From: Cupriavidus basilensis OR16
GTDB lineage: Bacteria; Pseudomonadota; Gammaproteobacteria; Burkholderiales; Burkholderiaceae
Reading direction: 5' to 3'
Length of the DNA stretch: 64,000 nt
NCBI RefSeq assembly: GCF_000243095.1
Contig: NZ_AHJE01000022.1
Coordinates: forward strand, 112,486-176,485
The position numbers and the translations under genes were made by a program. Below are positions 1 through 10,334 of the stretch, piece by piece (position 1 is the stretch's first letter; every line of letters starts with the position of its first letter). Under the pieces are notes generated by a model that did no database searches, was not told the origin of the DNA, and saw only the letters and a program-made list of their open reading frames with translations.

Positions 1-656
1 CCTATGATGCCGGTTTCGTGGCAGCCGTCGTATGGCGCCAGCATGCGCAGGTAAGCGATATCGTCCGGGGCGCCGTTGAAATCGCCGCATAGCACGGCGG
101 AAGCGGGCCGTGCCTCCGGCGTGAACGGGCCAGCGGCGGTCTCGCGCAAGCCGGGCTGGCTGGCGTGCTCGCAGGCCTCGCGGTGCCAGGCACGCAATGC
201 GTCGGTCTGGGCCGCGCGCTGGTGCGTCGAGTAGTACTCCAGGTGGGTGCAGATCACGCGCAGGCGCCGGTCTCCCGCCAACACCGTGGCTTCCAGCGCC
301 ACGCGCGGCATCGACGGGACAGCCGGGTCGGCCGGCCAGGGCAGGGCGTGGCGAAATACCTCGAACAGGGGCAGGCGGGTGGCGATGAGGTTGCCGAACT
401 GGCGCGGCGAGCCGTCCGTGGCGAAACGGTCCACCGCTGGGGCGTAGAGGATCCGGTAGCCGGGCAACAGCGCCGCCAGCTCGGCCACCTGGTCGGGACC
501 AGGTTCGCCCGCGAGGTCGGAGTAGCCGCGCGTCACCTCCTGCAGGCACAGCACATCGGCATCGGCGATGGCATGCAGCGTCCTGACCATGCGGGCCAGG
601 TCGACGCGCCCGTCGGCGCCACGGCCCCACTGGATATTCCAGGAAATCAGTTCCAT
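1..656 (-). CDS. Endonuclease/exonuclease/phosphatase (EEP) family protein, C-terminus outside window
   Basis: Reading the minus strand from the ATG at 656 gives a protein beginning [11 protein letters not shown] with no stop before the window edge, so about 218 residues are visible. It shows the EEP (DNase I-like) fold signatures: SWNIQWG with the first Asn at residue 7, LCLQE with the metal-binding Glu at about residue 40, a [12 protein letters not shown] segment and GDFNGAPDD near the visible end. The final Ser-Asp-His motif would lie beyond the window. Members are Mg2+-dependent phosphodiesterases acting on nucleic acids, sphingolipids or inositol phosphates; nothing here picks the substrate. 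It diverges from rlmD with about 200 bp between them. Confidence 0.85.
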   Translation of the reverse strand, partial: MELISWNIQWGRGADGRVDLARMVRTLHAIADADVLCLQEVTRGYSDLAGEPGPDQVAELAALLPGYRILYAPAVDRFATDGSPRQFGNLIATRLPLFEVFRHALPWPADPAVPSMPRVALEATVLAGDRRLRVICTHLEYYSTHQRAAQTDALRAWHREACEHASQPGLRETAAGPFTPEARPASAVLCGDFNGAPDDIAYLRMLAPYDGCHETGII

Positions 657-865
657 GTCGCCCCCTGCTCGTTTGCCGCGGCGCGTGGTGCCGGTGCTCA
701 GTGCCGGCTGTGCCACGCGCGTGCTGCACCCATGTTGCGCCTATCTGGCGCGCTTGTCCCAGTCCTCGTTGCGCCGAGTTTGCCGCGGAGCCGCCCGGCT
801 GTGCGTCTGGACTACAATCGCGCTTTTACAAAACAATACGTCAGGTTCCCCAGGTGTCTCAAGCC

Positions 866-2278
866 GTGACTCTTTCGCAAGCTCATTCCGCGCCAAAAGG
901 TGGCGTTTCCGCCTCTCCGGCCGTCCCCGCATCGGTCAAGCCTGCGCCCGCGCAGTTGCCCATCGTGCAGATCCACAGCCTCGACATGGAGGCGCGCGGC
1001 GTCGGCCGGCTGGTCAATGAAGATGGCAGCCCGGGCAAGGTGATCTTCGTCGAGGGCGCGCTGCCGGGCGAGACCGTCAGCTACAGCAGCTTCAAGCGCA
1101 AGGCCAGTTTCGAGCAGGCAAACCTGGGCACGATCAAGAAAGCCTCGTCGATGCGCGTGAAGCCGGGCTGCGAGTATTTTGGCGTTTGCGGCGGTTGTTC
1201 GATGCAGCACCTGGACGCGCGCGCGCAAGTGGCCATCAAGCAACGCGTGCTGGAAGACGATCTCTGGCATCTGTCGAAGCTGCGCCCGGACGTGGTGTTC
1301 CGCCCGATCGCCGGCCCGGACTGGGGTTACCGCTACCGGGCGCGCCTTTCGGTGCGTTACATGGCAAAGAAGGGCATGGCGCTGGTCGGTTTCCATGAGC
1401 GCAAGAGCAGCTATGTGGCCGACATGACCCGTTGCAAAGTGCTGCCGCCGCACGTATCCGCCCTGCTTGTGCCGCTGCGCGGGCTCATCGCGGGCTTGTC
1501 GATCCGCGACCGCCTGCCGCAGGTCGAGCTGGCCGTGGGGCAGGACGTGACGGCGCTGGTGTTGCGCATCCTGATGCCCCTGACCGAAGCCGACGAGGCG
1601 CTGCTGCGGGCCTTCGCGGACCAGCATGGCGTGCAGTTCTGGTTGCAGCCCAAGGGGCCGGACACGGTGGCGCCGTTCTACCCGCGGGACCGCGAGCTGG
1701 CCTATACGCTGCCGGAATTCAACATCCGCATGCCGTTCAAGCCGACCGACTTTACCCAGGTCAACCACCAGATCAACCGCGCGCTGATTGGGCGGGCGCT
1801 GCGCCTGCTGGAGGCCAGCCCGGACGACCGGCTGCTCGACCTGTTCTGTGGCATCGGCAATTTCACGTTGCCGCTGGCCACGCTCGGCCGCTCGGTGATG
1901 GGCATCGAAGGCAGCGAGGTCCTGACCACCCGGGCACTGGCCAATGCGGCCATCAACGGGCTGGACCACAAGACCGAATTCGCCTGCCGCAACCTCTTCG
2001 AGGTGGGGGCCGCGGACATTGCCGCGCTGGGCCGTTTCGACCGCTGGCTGGTCGACCCGCCGCGCGAAGGCGCATTGGCGGTCAGCAAGGCGCTGGCCGA
2101 ACTGGCCCAGGCCGGCAGCGACGTGCTGCCCAAGCGTATCGTCTACGTCTCCTGCAACCCGGCCACGCTGGCGCGCGATGCCGGCTTGCTGGTGGAGCGG
2201 CCTCGGCAAAGAAAAAGGCCAGCGCGGATGCGCTGGCCTTTTTCGTCTGGGACAGGGCGGCCGGGCCGCCCGCCTTAG
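866..2278 (+). CDS. rlmD: 23S rRNA (uracil-C5)-methyltransferase RlmD, C-terminus apparently lost
   Basis: This is a RumA/RlmD-type SAM-dependent methyltransferase, which makes m5U1939 in 23S rRNA. A TRAM-like N-terminal part is followed by the Fe-S cysteine cluster ([10 protein letters not shown], Cys102/108/111), the SAM-binding [15 protein letters not shown] segment, DPPREGA, and the catalytic Cys430 in [11 protein letters not shown]. The frame is open upstream to 701. GTG 866 was chosen because an AGG lies 11 nt upstream and the sequence before it looks non-coding; GTG 854 is an alternative. After DAGLLV, where family members continue for about 30 residues ending in a conserved SHVES-type tail, the sequence jumps to a basic unrelated stretch that overlaps a terminator hairpin and then the yccA stop codon. 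Homology ends near 2194, so a deletion of about 90 nt at the 3' end is inferred. Confidence 0.85.
   Translation: MTLSQAHSAPKGGVSASPAVPASVKPAPAQLPIVQIHSLDMEARGVGRLVNEDGSPGKVIFVEGALPGETVSYSSFKRKASFEQANLGTIKKASSMRVKPGCEYFGVCGGCSMQHLDARAQVAIKQRVLEDDLWHLSKLRPDVVFRPIAGPDWGYRYRARLSVRYMAKKGMALVGFHERKSSYVADMTRCKVLPPHVSALLVPLRGLIAGLSIRDRLPQVELAVGQDVTALVLRILMPLTEADEALLRAFADQHGVQFWLQPKGPDTVAPFYPRDRELAYTLPEFNIRMPFKPTDFTQVNHQINRALIGRALRLLEASPDDRLLDLFCGIGNFTLPLATLGRSVMGIEGSEVLTTRALANAAINGLDHKTEFACRNLFEVGAADIAALGRFDRWLVDPPREGALAVSKALAELAQAGSDVLPKRIVYVSCNPATLARDAGLLVERPRQRKRPARMRWPFSSGTGRPGRPP
2212..2243. terminator. Rho-independent terminator, probably bidirectional, between rlmD and the BI-1 gene
   Basis: Five A residues, a perfect 9-bp GC-rich stem (GGCCAGCGC/GCGCTGGCC) with a GGAT loop, and five T residues. 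It lies between two convergent genes, so it can serve both. The open frame of rlmD runs straight through it, which supports the view that the real rlmD stop codon was lost upstream. Confidence 0.85.
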
Positions 2279-2976
2279 TCGCGGTTGCCGCCGAAGATGC
2301 CCAGCAGCGCCAGCAGGTTGGCAAAGACGTTGTACACGTCCAGGTAGATCGCCAGCGTGGCCGTGATGTAGTTGGTCTCGCCGCCGTTCAGCACGCGCTG
2401 GACGTCAAAGAGGATGTAGGCGGAGAAGATGCCGATGGCGATCACCGAAACCGTGATCATCAGCGACGGCAGCTGCAGCCAGATGTTGGCGACACTGGCC
2501 AGTATCAGCAGGATCACACCGACGAACAGGAATTTGCTCAGCCCGGAGAAGTCGCGCTTGCTGACGGTAGCAATGGTGGCCATGGCGCCGAACACCGCCG
2601 CTGTGCCGCCGAAGGCATACATGATCAGCGCCGGGCCATTGGAGAACTGCAGCACCGAGCCGATCAGGCGCGACAGCATCAGGCCCATGAAGAAGGTGAA
2701 GGCCAGCAGCAGGACCACGCCCATGCTGCTGTTCTTGGTCTTCTCGATGGCATAGAAGAAGCCGAACGCGATGCCCAGGAACAGGATCATCGACAGGCCG
2801 GGGCTGCCTTTCATCAGGCTGAAGCCCGTGGTGACGCCGATCCACGCACCGATGACGGTGGGAATCATCGAAATCGCAAGCAACCAGTAGGTGTTGCGCA
2901 TGACCCGATTGCGCACCACGACGTCGCTCGTCGCGGTGCCGCTGCCGAAACTGTATGTGTTCAGCTTGTTATCCAT
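2275..2976 (-). CDS. Bax inhibitor-1 (BI-1)/YccA family membrane protein
   Basis: This 233-residue protein starts at ATG 2976 with an AGGAGT ribosome binding site just upstream; the open frame extends to 3027 but those residues look non-coding. After a soluble N-terminus ([13 protein letters not shown]) there are about seven hydrophobic segments, and the C-terminal part ends with [11 protein letters not shown]...[20 protein letters not shown], typical of the family. BI-1 members are inner-membrane proteins linked to ion leak; bacterial YccA also interacts with the FtsH protease. FtsH partners HflK and HflC are encoded 13 kb away, but no operon link is visible. Confidence 0.9.
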   Translation of the reverse strand: MDNKLNTYSFGSGTATSDVVVRNRVMRNTYWLLAISMIPTVIGAWIGVTTGFSLMKGSPGLSMILFLGIAFGFFYAIEKTKNSSMGVVLLLAFTFFMGLMLSRLIGSVLQFSNGPALIMYAFGGTAAVFGAMATIATVSKRDFSGLSKFLFVGVILLILASVANIWLQLPSLMITVSVIAIGIFSAYILFDVQRVLNGGETNYITATLAIYLDVYNVFANLLALLGIFGGNRD

Positions 2977-3315
2977 GGTGACTCCTGTCTCAAAACGGTG
3001 AGGCGCCGGGGTAACCCAGGCGGGCACAACGCCAATGTGGCATCGCAGTAGGGGAATTGCAAGGGTTGAGGGAACGTATCAGCCACTTTTCCGCAAAATC
3101 CGCGCTGTCAGTGATGATTTGATCGCAATCGGCCTCGTGCGTTCCCTGCACGCGGCATGCCATTCTAAGTGGCTTTCAAGCATCTTTGTGGTGTGCGCCA
3201 TGCCTCGGCTGACTCCCGGGGACCGGCAGCCATGGGCATTCTCGAAACCATAACCGTCTCGTGCTAGAATTGCACGTTTATTCCAATTGTAACCCCTTCA
3301 TTTTTCGGAGTTTTT
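2977..3315. other. Divergent intergenic region between the BI-1 gene and ndk
   Basis: About 340 bp without a convincing gene. It must hold the promoters of both flanking genes. The only element worth naming is TAGAAT at 3265-3270, a possible -10 box about 45 bp before ndk; no good -35 partner is seen. The ndk Shine-Dalgarno CGGAG sits just before its ATG. Short open frames here have no recognisable product. Confidence 0.5.
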
Positions 3316-3741
3316 ATGGCGATCGAACGCACCCTGTCGATTATCAAGCCGGATGCCGTGGCAAAGAATGTCATCGGCCAGATTTACGCTCGTTTCGAGG
3401 CCGCCGGCCTGAAGATCGTGGCTGCCAAGATGGTTCACCTGTCGCGCGGCGAAGCCGAGCAATTCTACGCAGTGCACGCTGCCCGCCCGTTCTTCAAGGA
3501 CCTGGTGGACTTCATGGTTTCCGGCCCGGTCATCATCCAGGCCCTGGAAGGCGAAAACGCCATCGCCAAGCATCGCGACCTGATGGGCGCAACCGACCCG
3601 AAGAAGGCTGAAGCCGGCACGATCCGCGCTGACTTCGCTGACAGCATCGACGCCAACGCCGTTCACGGCTCGGACGCAGCAGAAACCGCTGCCGTCGAAA
3701 TCGCTTTCTTCTTCCCCGGCATGAACGTTTACAGCCGCTGA
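3316..3741 (+). CDS. ndk: Nucleoside diphosphate kinase
   Basis: A 141-residue NDK, the usual bacterial length, transferring the gamma-phosphate from ATP to other (d)NDPs. It starts [15 protein letters not shown], the classic N-terminal strand and loop, and carries the active-site histidine at residue 117 in NAVHGSD, the phosphate-accepting residue. The segments [11 protein letters not shown] and [10 protein letters not shown], which bind nucleotide, are intact. The start has a CGGAG ribosome binding site. It precedes rlmN by about 50 bp on the same strand, the usual order in Burkholderiaceae, so co-transcription is likely. Confidence 0.97.
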   Translation: MAIERTLSIIKPDAVAKNVIGQIYARFEAAGLKIVAAKMVHLSRGEAEQFYAVHAARPFFKDLVDFMVSGPVIIQALEGENAIAKHRDLMGATDPKKAEAGTIRADFADSIDANAVHGSDAAETAAVEIAFFFPGMNVYSR

Positions 3742-3794
3742 TTGTCTGGTCTATTCCTCAAGACTAGACTGATTTAGAAGTTGATACTGCCGTC

Positions 3795-4949
3795 ATGAAC
3801 ACTCTCGTCAACCTGCTCGACCTGGATGCGGACGCGCTCACCGCTTATTGTGGAGAGCTCGGCGAGAAGCCGTTTCGTGCGCGGCAGCTGCAGCGCTGGA
3901 TTCACCAGTTCGGCGCCAGCCGTTTCGATGCCATGTCGGATCTCGCCAAGTCGCTGCGCGAAAAGCTCGCCACGCGCGCCGAGATCCGTTCGCCTGCCGT
4001 CATCACCGACAACCTGTCGGCCGACGGCACGCGCAAGTGGCTGCTTGACGTTGGCGCCGGCGATGCGGTGGAGACGGTGTACATCCCTGAGGAGACGCGC
4101 GGCACGCTGTGCGTGTCTTCGCAGGCGGGGTGCGCCGTCAATTGCCGGTTCTGCTCGACCGGCAAGCAAGGTTTCTCGCGCAACCTGTCCACTGGCGAGA
4201 TCATCGGCCAGCTGTGGATGGCCGAGTTTGCCATGCGTGCCCAACTAGGCCGTGGTGCCAAGGACGACCGCGTCATCTCCAATGTGGTGATGATGGGCAT
4301 GGGCGAGCCGCTGCTCAACTATGACCAGGTTGTGCCGGCCATGCGCCTGATGCTGGACGACCATGCCTACGGGCTGTCGCGCCGGCGCGTGACACTGTCC
4401 ACGTCCGGCGTGGTGCCGATGATGGACCGCCTGGCCAAGGATTTGCCTGTGGCGTTGGCGGTATCGCTGCACGCGTCTAACGATCCGTTGCGCGACATGC
4501 TGGTGCCGCTCAACAAGAAGTACCCTCTTGCCGAGCTGATGGCGGCTTGCCGTCGTTACCTGGAATTCGCCCCGCGCGATTTCATCACTTTCGAATACTG
4601 CATGCTGGATGGCGTCAACGACGGCGTCGAGCATGCGCGGGAACTGCTGAAGCTTGTGGCCGACGTGCCTTGCAAGTTCAACCTGATCCCGTTCAACCCC
4701 TTCCCGGAGTCGGGTCTCAAGCGCTCGAACAACGAGCAGATCCGCCGCTTCGCCCAGGTCCTGATGGATGCCGGCATCGTCACCACCATCCGCAAGACGC
4801 GCGGCGACGATATCGACGCAGCCTGTGGCCAGCTGGCGGGTGAGGTCAAGGACCGCACCCGGCTGGCCCAGCGCGGCAAGTTCGGCAAGATCACGCCGAT
4901 CGTGGCGGCGCCCGCGGCCGGCCAGCCGCAAGAGGCCCGGCCTGCATGA
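3795..4949 (+). CDS. rlmN: Dual-specificity 23S rRNA/tRNA adenine-C2 methyltransferase RlmN
   Basis: A radical-SAM methyltransferase of 384 residues that makes m2A2503 in 23S rRNA and m2A37 in some tRNAs. The CxxxCxxC cluster that binds the 4Fe-4S centre is [15 protein letters not shown] (Cys113, 117, 120). [12 protein letters not shown] and the [10 protein letters not shown] strand of the radical-SAM barrel are present, and the C-terminal end carries [18 protein letters not shown] with the conserved resolving cysteine. It overlaps the downstream pilW gene by ATGA at 4946-4949, indicating translational coupling. Confidence 0.96.
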   Translation: MNTLVNLLDLDADALTAYCGELGEKPFRARQLQRWIHQFGASRFDAMSDLAKSLREKLATRAEIRSPAVITDNLSADGTRKWLLDVGAGDAVETVYIPEETRGTLCVSSQAGCAVNCRFCSTGKQGFSRNLSTGEIIGQLWMAEFAMRAQLGRGAKDDRVISNVVMMGMGEPLLNYDQVVPAMRLMLDDHAYGLSRRRVTLSTSGVVPMMDRLAKDLPVALAVSLHASNDPLRDMLVPLNKKYPLAELMAACRRYLEFAPRDFITFEYCMLDGVNDGVEHARELLKLVADVPCKFNLIPFNPFPESGLKRSNNEQIRRFAQVLMDAGIVTTIRKTRGDDIDAACGQLAGEVKDRTRLAQRGKFGKITPIVAAPAAGQPQEARPA

Positions 4950-5725
4950 CCCGTCTGATCGTTGCGGTCCTGATGGGGCTGGTGCTGCTGTCCGCGTGCC
5001 AGTTGCCGCCGCCGCTCAAGCCCGAATTGCAGACGGCATCGGACCAGACCGACGTCAGCCGGCGTGCCACGATCCGTCTCCAGCTGGCGACCAGCTACCT
5101 GGAGGCTGGCCAGTACAGCGTCGCGCTGGACGAGGCCAAGCAGGCGATCGCGATCGATCCGGCGCTGGTCGATGCGTACCATATCCGTGCGCTGGTCTAC
5201 ATGAACATGAATGAGCGGGCGCTTGCCGAAGAGAGCTTTCGCAGTGCGCTGGCCATGCGCGCCAACGACGGCGACGTGCTGAACAACTTCGGCTGGTTCC
5301 TGTGCGTGAACGGGCGCTATGCGGAGGCCGTGCCTTACCTCGAGCGCGCGGTCAACGCGCCCTCCGCCAATGGGCCGGGCAAGGCCCTGACGAGCCTTGG
5401 CGCCTGCCAGCTGCGCAATGGCGACAGCGAGGCAGCCGAGAAGAGCTTGTTCGGCGCGTTGCGCTTCGATCGCAACAACCCGGTAGCAAACAACAACCTG
5501 GCGCTGCTGTATTACCGGCGCGGGGACTACCAGCGGGCCCAGCAGTATGTCGGCCGCATCAACAGCAGCAATTTCGTCAGCGCGCAATCCCTCTGGCTGG
5601 GTGCGCGCATTGCCCGCCGTCAGGGCGACGTCGCCGCGCAGAATGCCCTGGTGGCACAGTTGCGCAGCCGTTTCCCCGATTCGCGTGAGTTGACCGCATA
5701 CGAACAAGGAGCATGGGATGAGTGA
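4946..5725 (+). CDS. pilW: PilW/PilF-type TPR lipoprotein (type IV pilus biogenesis/stability)
   Basis: A 259-residue lipoprotein. The signal peptide ends in the lipobox LLSAC with the lipidated cysteine at residue 18; the rest is a string of tetratricopeptide repeats ([41 protein letters not shown] and [19 protein letters not shown] are typical). PilF/PilW is the outer-membrane pilotin that helps the PilQ secretin assemble. The place between rlmN and a RodZ-like gene matches the well-known rlmN-pilW-rodZ-ispG-hisS arrangement, which supports the name. It overlaps rlmN at its start and the next gene at its end. Confidence 0.87.
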   Translation: MTRLIVAVLMGLVLLSACQLPPPLKPELQTASDQTDVSRRATIRLQLATSYLEAGQYSVALDEAKQAIAIDPALVDAYHIRALVYMNMNERALAEESFRSALAMRANDGDVLNNFGWFLCVNGRYAEAVPYLERAVNAPSANGPGKALTSLGACQLRNGDSEAAEKSLFGALRFDRNNPVANNNLALLYYRRGDYQRAQQYVGRINSSNFVSAQSLWLGARIARRQGDVAAQNALVAQLRSRFPDSRELTAYEQGAWDE

Positions 5726-6707
5726 GCACGAGCGCGCCGAAGGCCAGACTGCGGCGACGGGTCATGCGGGCGGTAGCCCCGCGGATGCCGGGCGCGAGGC
5801 GGTGGCGCGCGAGATTGGCGAGCGCCTGGCGCAAGGGCGCAAGGATCAGCGTTTCTCGCTGGACGATGTCAGCGCGCGGCTGAAGGTCGCCTCGCACAAG
5901 CTGGCCGCCATCGAGCAGGGTGACGTCGCGGCACTGCCCGACGTGACCTTTGCCAAGGGCGTGATGCGCGCCTACGCGCGCATGCTCCAGATCGACATCG
6001 ATGCCTTGCTGGCGCGATTCCACGCGCAGGCCGTGCCGGTGGTGGAAATCGGCATGCGCCGCGAAGGCGGCCTGAACGAGAGCTTCGACGATCGTAACCG
6101 CTTTGGCTCCGGCGGCTCCGGTGGCCGGTGGATCTGGCTGGCCCTGGTGGTCGCCGGCATCGGCGGCGGGGCCTTGTTCGGGCTGGACCATTTCAAGCAA
6201 TGGATCGAGGCGCGCAAGGAAACCCTCACGGCGCCTGCGGTGACACAAGCCACGGTGCAGGGCGCAGAGCCTGGTACCGTCACGGCGGCGCTGCCGCCCG
6301 TGATGGCTTCGTCCGACGCCCCCGCGCCTTCCGAGGCGTTGCCTGCCAGCGGCCCGGCGGCGGTGGAGGCGGTAGCGCCCGCTGCATCCGCTGCACCCGC
6401 CGTGGCGGCCGCGCCGGTTCCGGCCACCATGGCTGCGTCGGTGCCAGTGCCTGTGGCGGCTGCGGGCACGGGCGAACTACGTATCCGTTTTGCCTCGGAT
6501 ACCTGGTACGAGATCCGCGACCGTAGTGGCAAGGTTGTGCTCGGCGGTACCGCGCGCGCCGGCCAGGATCTGAGCGGTGGCGGCACGCCGCCGTACAAAA
6601 TCGTGATCGGCAACGTCAAGGGCGTCGAGTCGCTGACGCGCAACGGCACGCCGGTCGACCTGCGGGCGGCCAACCGCAATAATGTGGCGCGCCTGACGCT
6701 GCCCTGA
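5718..6707 (+). CDS. RodZ-like helix-turn-helix membrane protein with C-terminal DUF4115
   Basis: This 329-residue protein overlaps the end of pilW. Residues about 27-95 form a Xre-type helix-turn-helix ([46 protein letters not shown]). One membrane helix ([19 protein letters not shown]) follows near residue 140, then an Ala/Pro-rich linker of about 100 residues, then a C-terminal beta domain with the DUF4115 pattern ([33 protein letters not shown]). RodZ links MreB filaments to the elongation machinery at the inner membrane. Genes with this layout upstream of ispG are usually annotated as RodZ or HTH-domain proteins. Confidence 0.85.
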   Translation: MSEHERAEGQTAATGHAGGSPADAGREAVAREIGERLAQGRKDQRFSLDDVSARLKVASHKLAAIEQGDVAALPDVTFAKGVMRAYARMLQIDIDALLARFHAQAVPVVEIGMRREGGLNESFDDRNRFGSGGSGGRWIWLALVVAGIGGGALFGLDHFKQWIEARKETLTAPAVTQATVQGAEPGTVTAALPPVMASSDAPAPSEALPASGPAAVEAVAPAASAAPAVAAAPVPATMAASVPVPVAAAGTGELRIRFASDTWYEIRDRSGKVVLGGTARAGQDLSGGGTPPYKIVIGNVKGVESLTRNGTPVDLRAANRNNVARLTLP

Positions 6708-6757
6708 ACATTGTTTCTCCAGCCATGCGCGACGCCGCATTGCAAGGTGGTAATGCT

Positions 6758-8072
6758 ATGAACCAACAGGCTTGTATGCCGGTGCTGCCCGGCCCGTTGC
6801 CCCGCCGCAAGACGCGCCAGGCGCGCGTGGTGTGGGGCGACAACGTGGTCACCATCGGTGGTGACGCCCCCGTGCGCGTGCAGTCGATGACGAACACCGA
6901 CACGGTGGACGCCATCGGCACCGCGATCCAGGTCAAGGAACTGGCGCGTGCCGGCTCCGAGATCGTGCGCATTACGGTCAACACGCCGGAAGCCGCGGCG
7001 GCCGTGCCCGCCCTGCGCGAGCAACTCGACCGCATGGGCGTGAACGTGCCGCTGGTGGGCGATTTCCACTATAACGGCCATAAGCTGCTGCACGATTATC
7101 CAGACTGCGCCCAGGCGCTGTCGAAGTACCGCATCAACCCCGGCAACGTGGGGCAGGGCGCCAAGCGCGACACGCAATTCGCGCAGATGATCGAGATGGC
7201 CTGCCGCTATGACAAGCCGGTGCGCATCGGCGTGAACTGGGGCAGCCTGGACCAGTCGCTGCTGGCGCGCATCATGGACGAAAACGCCCTGCGCGCGGAG
7301 CCGTGGCCGGCGCAGAACGTGATGGTGGAGGCGCTGATCACCTCCGCCATCGAGTCAGCGAAGAAGGCCGAGGAAATCGGCCTCTCGGGCGACCAGATCA
7401 TCCTGTCGTGCAAGGTCTCGCAAGTGCAGGAACTGATCGCGGTGTACCGCGAGCTGACCAAGCGCTGCGACTACGCGCTGCACCTCGGGCTGACGGAGGC
7501 CGGCATGGGCAGCAAGGGCATTGTGGCCTCTACCGCCGCGCTGTCGGTGCTGCTCCAGGAAGGCATCGGCGACACGATCCGCATCTCGCTGACGCCGGAG
7601 CCCGGCGCCGCGCGCGAGAAGGAGGTCTATGTGGGGCAGGAGATCCTGCAGACCATGGGCCTGCGCAACTTCACCCCGATGGTGATTGCCTGCCCGGGCT
7701 GCGGCCGTACCACCAGCACGACCTTCCAGGAACTGGCGTCGAGCATCCAGAGCTACCTGCGCGAGCAGATGCCGACCTGGAAGACCGCCTACCCCGGCGT
7801 GGAAGAAATGGACGTGGCCGTGATGGGAAATGGACGTGGCCGTGATGGGCTGCATCGTGAACGGGCCAGGCGAAAGCAAGCATGCCAACATCGGCATCTC
7901 GCTGCCAGGTTCGGGCGAATCGCCGGCGGCGCCGGTGTTTGTCGACGGCGTCAAGGTCAAGACGCTGCGCGGCGATCGCATCGCCGAGGAATTCCAGGCG
8001 ATTGTGGATGACTATGTGCGCACCCGCTACGGCAACAAGGCCGGGAGCGCCAGCAATGAGGTGGCAGCCTGA
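6758..8072 (+). pseudogene. ispG: 4-hydroxy-3-methylbut-2-enyl diphosphate synthase IspG, frameshifted by a 22-bp tandem duplication
   Basis: IspG (GcpE) converts MEcPP to HMBPP in the MEP isoprenoid pathway using a 4Fe-4S cluster. ATG 6758 has an AAGGTGG ribosome binding site 7 nt upstream. The first frame is good up to EEMDVAVMG, including CPGCGR with two of the cluster cysteines. The 22 bases 7806-7827 are then repeated exactly at 7828-7849, pushing translation +1 into nonsense until 8011. The correct C-terminus ([19 protein letters not shown], with the third cluster cysteine and the catalytic NGPGE region) is in another frame and ends at 8072. Removing one copy restores a full gene of about 430 codons. 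As this pathway is normally essential, an assembly error is a strong possibility. Confidence 0.9.
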
Positions 8073-8111
8073 GCCATTGCGGCCAGGCGCCACAGGGAAA
8101 GACAAGAGACA

Positions 8112-9500
8112 ATGAACCAACCCGTGAATCCGGCGGCCGCCAGCGATGGCGCCAAGGCTGCCGACAGCAAGGCAGAGAGCAAGAGCAAGGCGATGAAAGC
8201 ACTGCAGGGCGTCAAGGGCATGAACGACATGCTGCCCGCCGATGCGCCGCTGTGGGAGCATTTCGAGAATGCCTCGCGCGCGATGCTGCGCGCCTACGGC
8301 TATCAGCAGGTCCGCACGCCCATCGTCGAGCACACGCAACTGTTCGTGCGCGGCATCGGCGAAGTGACCGACATCGTCGAGAAGGAAATGTATTCCTTCA
8401 CCGACGCGCTCAACGGCGAGCAACTGACGCTGCGCCCCGAGGGCACGGCGGCCGCGGTGCGCGCCACCATCGAGCACAACCTGCTGTACGACGGCCCCAA
8501 GCGCCTGTGGTACACCGGCCCGATGTTCCGCCACGAGCGTCCCCAGCGCGGGCGCTATCGCCAGTTCCACCAGCTCGGCGCCGAGGCCCTCGGCTTTGCC
8601 GGCCCGGACGTGGACGCAGAGATCATCATGATGTGCCAGCGCCTGTGGGACGACCTCGGCCTGGTCGGCGTGCGCCTCGAACTCAATTCGCTGGGCCAGG
8701 CGGAAGAGCGCGCCGCGCACCGCGAAGAACTGATCAAGTACCTGGAGGGCTTCCAGGACATTCTTGATGAAGACAGCCAGCGCCGCCTGTACACCAACCC
8801 GCTGCGCGTGCTGGATACCAAGAATCCCGCGTTGCAGGAAATGGCAAGCAACGCGCCCAAGCTGATCGACTTCCTGGGAGCGGAGTCGTTGGCTCACTTC
8901 GACGGCGTGCAGCGTCTGCTCAAGGCCAACAACATCCCGTTCAAGATCAATCCGCGCCTGGTGCGCGGGCTGGACTATTACAACCTGACCGTGTTCGAGT
9001 GGATCACTGACAAGCTCGGCGCGCAAGGCACCATCGCCGGGGGCGGCCGCTATGATCCGCTGATCGCGCGGATGGGCGGCAAGGCGGCACCGGCTTGCGG
9101 CTGGGCGATGGGCATCGAGCGCATCATCGAATTGCTGCGCGAGGAGAATCTCGTGCCGCAGGCCGAAGGCGCCGACGTGTACCTCGTCCACCAGGGCGAA
9201 GCAGCCGGCCAGCAGGCCATGATGATTGCCGAGCGCCTGCGCGATGCGGGCCTCGATGTGCTGCTGCATGCCACGCCGGACGGCAAGAGCGGCAGCTTCA
9301 AGTCGCAGATGAAGCGCGCCGACGGTAGCGGCGCGGCCTATGCCGTTATCATTGGCGAGGACGAAGTCGTGGCGGGCACGGCACAGGTCAAGGACCTGCG
9401 CCAGGGCACCCAGGGCGAAGGCGGTGGCGCGCAGGTGACGGTGGCGGCTGAAAAGCTGGTTGACCACATCATCGACGCCATGGTTGGCGCCAGCGAGTAA
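8112..9500 (+). CDS. hisS: Histidyl-tRNA synthetase
   Basis: A class II aminoacyl-tRNA synthetase of 462 residues that charges tRNA-His. Motif 1 lies around [18 protein letters not shown] sequence, motif 2 is [19 protein letters not shown] with the ATP-binding FRHE/R, and the HisRS-specific motifs [15 protein letters not shown] and AGGGRYD are intact, followed by motif 3 ([13 protein letters not shown]) and an anticodon-binding domain. The first 28 residues are an Ala/Lys-rich extension; ATG 8193 (MKALQGVKG) could be the real start. It follows ispG by about 40 bp and sits in the conserved ispG-hisS-yfgM-bamB-der order. Confidence 0.95.
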   Translation: MNQPVNPAAASDGAKAADSKAESKSKAMKALQGVKGMNDMLPADAPLWEHFENASRAMLRAYGYQQVRTPIVEHTQLFVRGIGEVTDIVEKEMYSFTDALNGEQLTLRPEGTAAAVRATIEHNLLYDGPKRLWYTGPMFRHERPQRGRYRQFHQLGAEALGFAGPDVDAEIIMMCQRLWDDLGLVGVRLELNSLGQAEERAAHREELIKYLEGFQDILDEDSQRRLYTNPLRVLDTKNPALQEMASNAPKLIDFLGAESLAHFDGVQRLLKANNIPFKINPRLVRGLDYYNLTVFEWITDKLGAQGTIAGGGRYDPLIARMGGKAAPACGWAMGIERIIELLREENLVPQAEGADVYLVHQGEAAGQQAMMIAERLRDAGLDVLLHATPDGKSGSFKSQMKRADGSGAAYAVIIGEDEVVAGTAQVKDLRQGTQGEGGGAQVTVAAEKLVDHIIDAMVGASE

Positions 9501-9597
9501 TCAGGCAGGTACGCAGGCAGGTACGCCGGCAGCACCGGAACCAGGGACCGCAAGAGCGCGGTCCTTCAGACAAACAAACGCGGGTGGATCCCTCGAC

Positions 9598-10230
9598 ATG
9601 GCTTACGATCTAGAAGAACAGGAACAGCTTGAGAGCCTCAAGGCCTGGTGGCGCCAGTACGGCAATACCGTGACCTGGGCCCTGATCGCCGGCTTGCTGG
9701 TTTTCGCTGCCTGGAGCGGCTGGAACTACTGGCAGCGCAAGCAGGCCGGAGAAGCGGCGCTGCTGTACGAACAGGTGGTCAAGGCCGCCGAGAGCCGCGA
9801 TGTCGAGCGCATCAAGCGCGCTGCGGGCGACCTCGAGGACAAGTTCGGCAAGACGGCCTATGGCCCCATGACCGCGCTGGTGTCGGCCAAGGTGCTGTAC
9901 GATGCAGGCGACCTGGCCGCTACGAAGACTCAGTTGCAATGGGCGATCGACCATGGCGAAGGCGAGTATGCTCACCTCGCACGCGTGCGCCTGGCCGGCG
10001 TGCTGCTTGACGAAAAGGCCTACGAGCAAGGCCTGGCATTGCTCAAGGACGAGCCGCCGGCACCGTTCGTGGCGCTGTATGCGGACCGCCGCGGCGATTT
10101 GCTGGCCGCGCAGGAAAAGCGCGCGGAAGCCCGCTCGGCCTACCAGAAGGCGCTCGACAAGCTGAGCGCCAACGACGCGGCCATGCGCCAGATCATTCAG
10201 TTCAAGCTTGACGCGCTGGGCACCGCCTGA
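9598..10230 (+). CDS. YfgM family tetratricopeptide membrane protein
   Basis: A 210-residue protein starting at ATG 9598 ([18 protein letters not shown]), the typical YfgM N-terminus; the frame is open further upstream, overlapping the end of hisS, but that part looks non-coding. One membrane helix ([22 protein letters not shown]) near residues 22-43 is followed by a periplasmic TPR-like domain. In E. coli YfgM associates with the SecYEG translocon and the PpiD chaperone. The position between hisS and bamB is the conserved one. Confidence 0.88.
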   Translation: MAYDLEEQEQLESLKAWWRQYGNTVTWALIAGLLVFAAWSGWNYWQRKQAGEAALLYEQVVKAAESRDVERIKRAAGDLEDKFGKTAYGPMTALVSAKVLYDAGDLAATKTQLQWAIDHGEGEYAHLARVRLAGVLLDEKAYEQGLALLKDEPPAPFVALYADRRGDLLAAQEKRAEARSAYQKALDKLSANDAAMRQIIQFKLDALGTA

Positions 10231-10334
10231 AGGCGGTTGGCCCGGCTCGCTGGCAGGCCCGCGGGATTCGCATGCCATGCATGCCCCGCATGCCCGCACT
10301 CTTGCGCCTCAACTTAAATCAGGATCGGAACCTC

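Noticed and set aside
808..820. TACAAT before rlmD as a promoter
   Set aside because: A good -10 match but no -35 element at 16-18 bp; too weak to list as a feature.
812..2209. Long antisense open frame of 465 codons opposite rlmD
   Set aside because: High-GC shadow: it mirrors the codon pattern of the real gene and has no recognisable domain.
1432..3051. 539-codon plus-strand frame crossing rlmD and the BI-1 gene
   Set aside because: Covers two real genes in wrong frames, rich in Ala/Gly/Arg, no domain.
7806..7849. Programmed frameshift in ispG
   Set aside because: No slippery heptamer with a downstream structure was seen; an exact tandem duplication explains the shift better.
7830..8072. 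Separate small gene at the end of ispG
   Set aside because: It begins with the second copy of the duplicated 22-mer and is the IspG C-terminus; the start lacks a properly spaced ribosome binding site.
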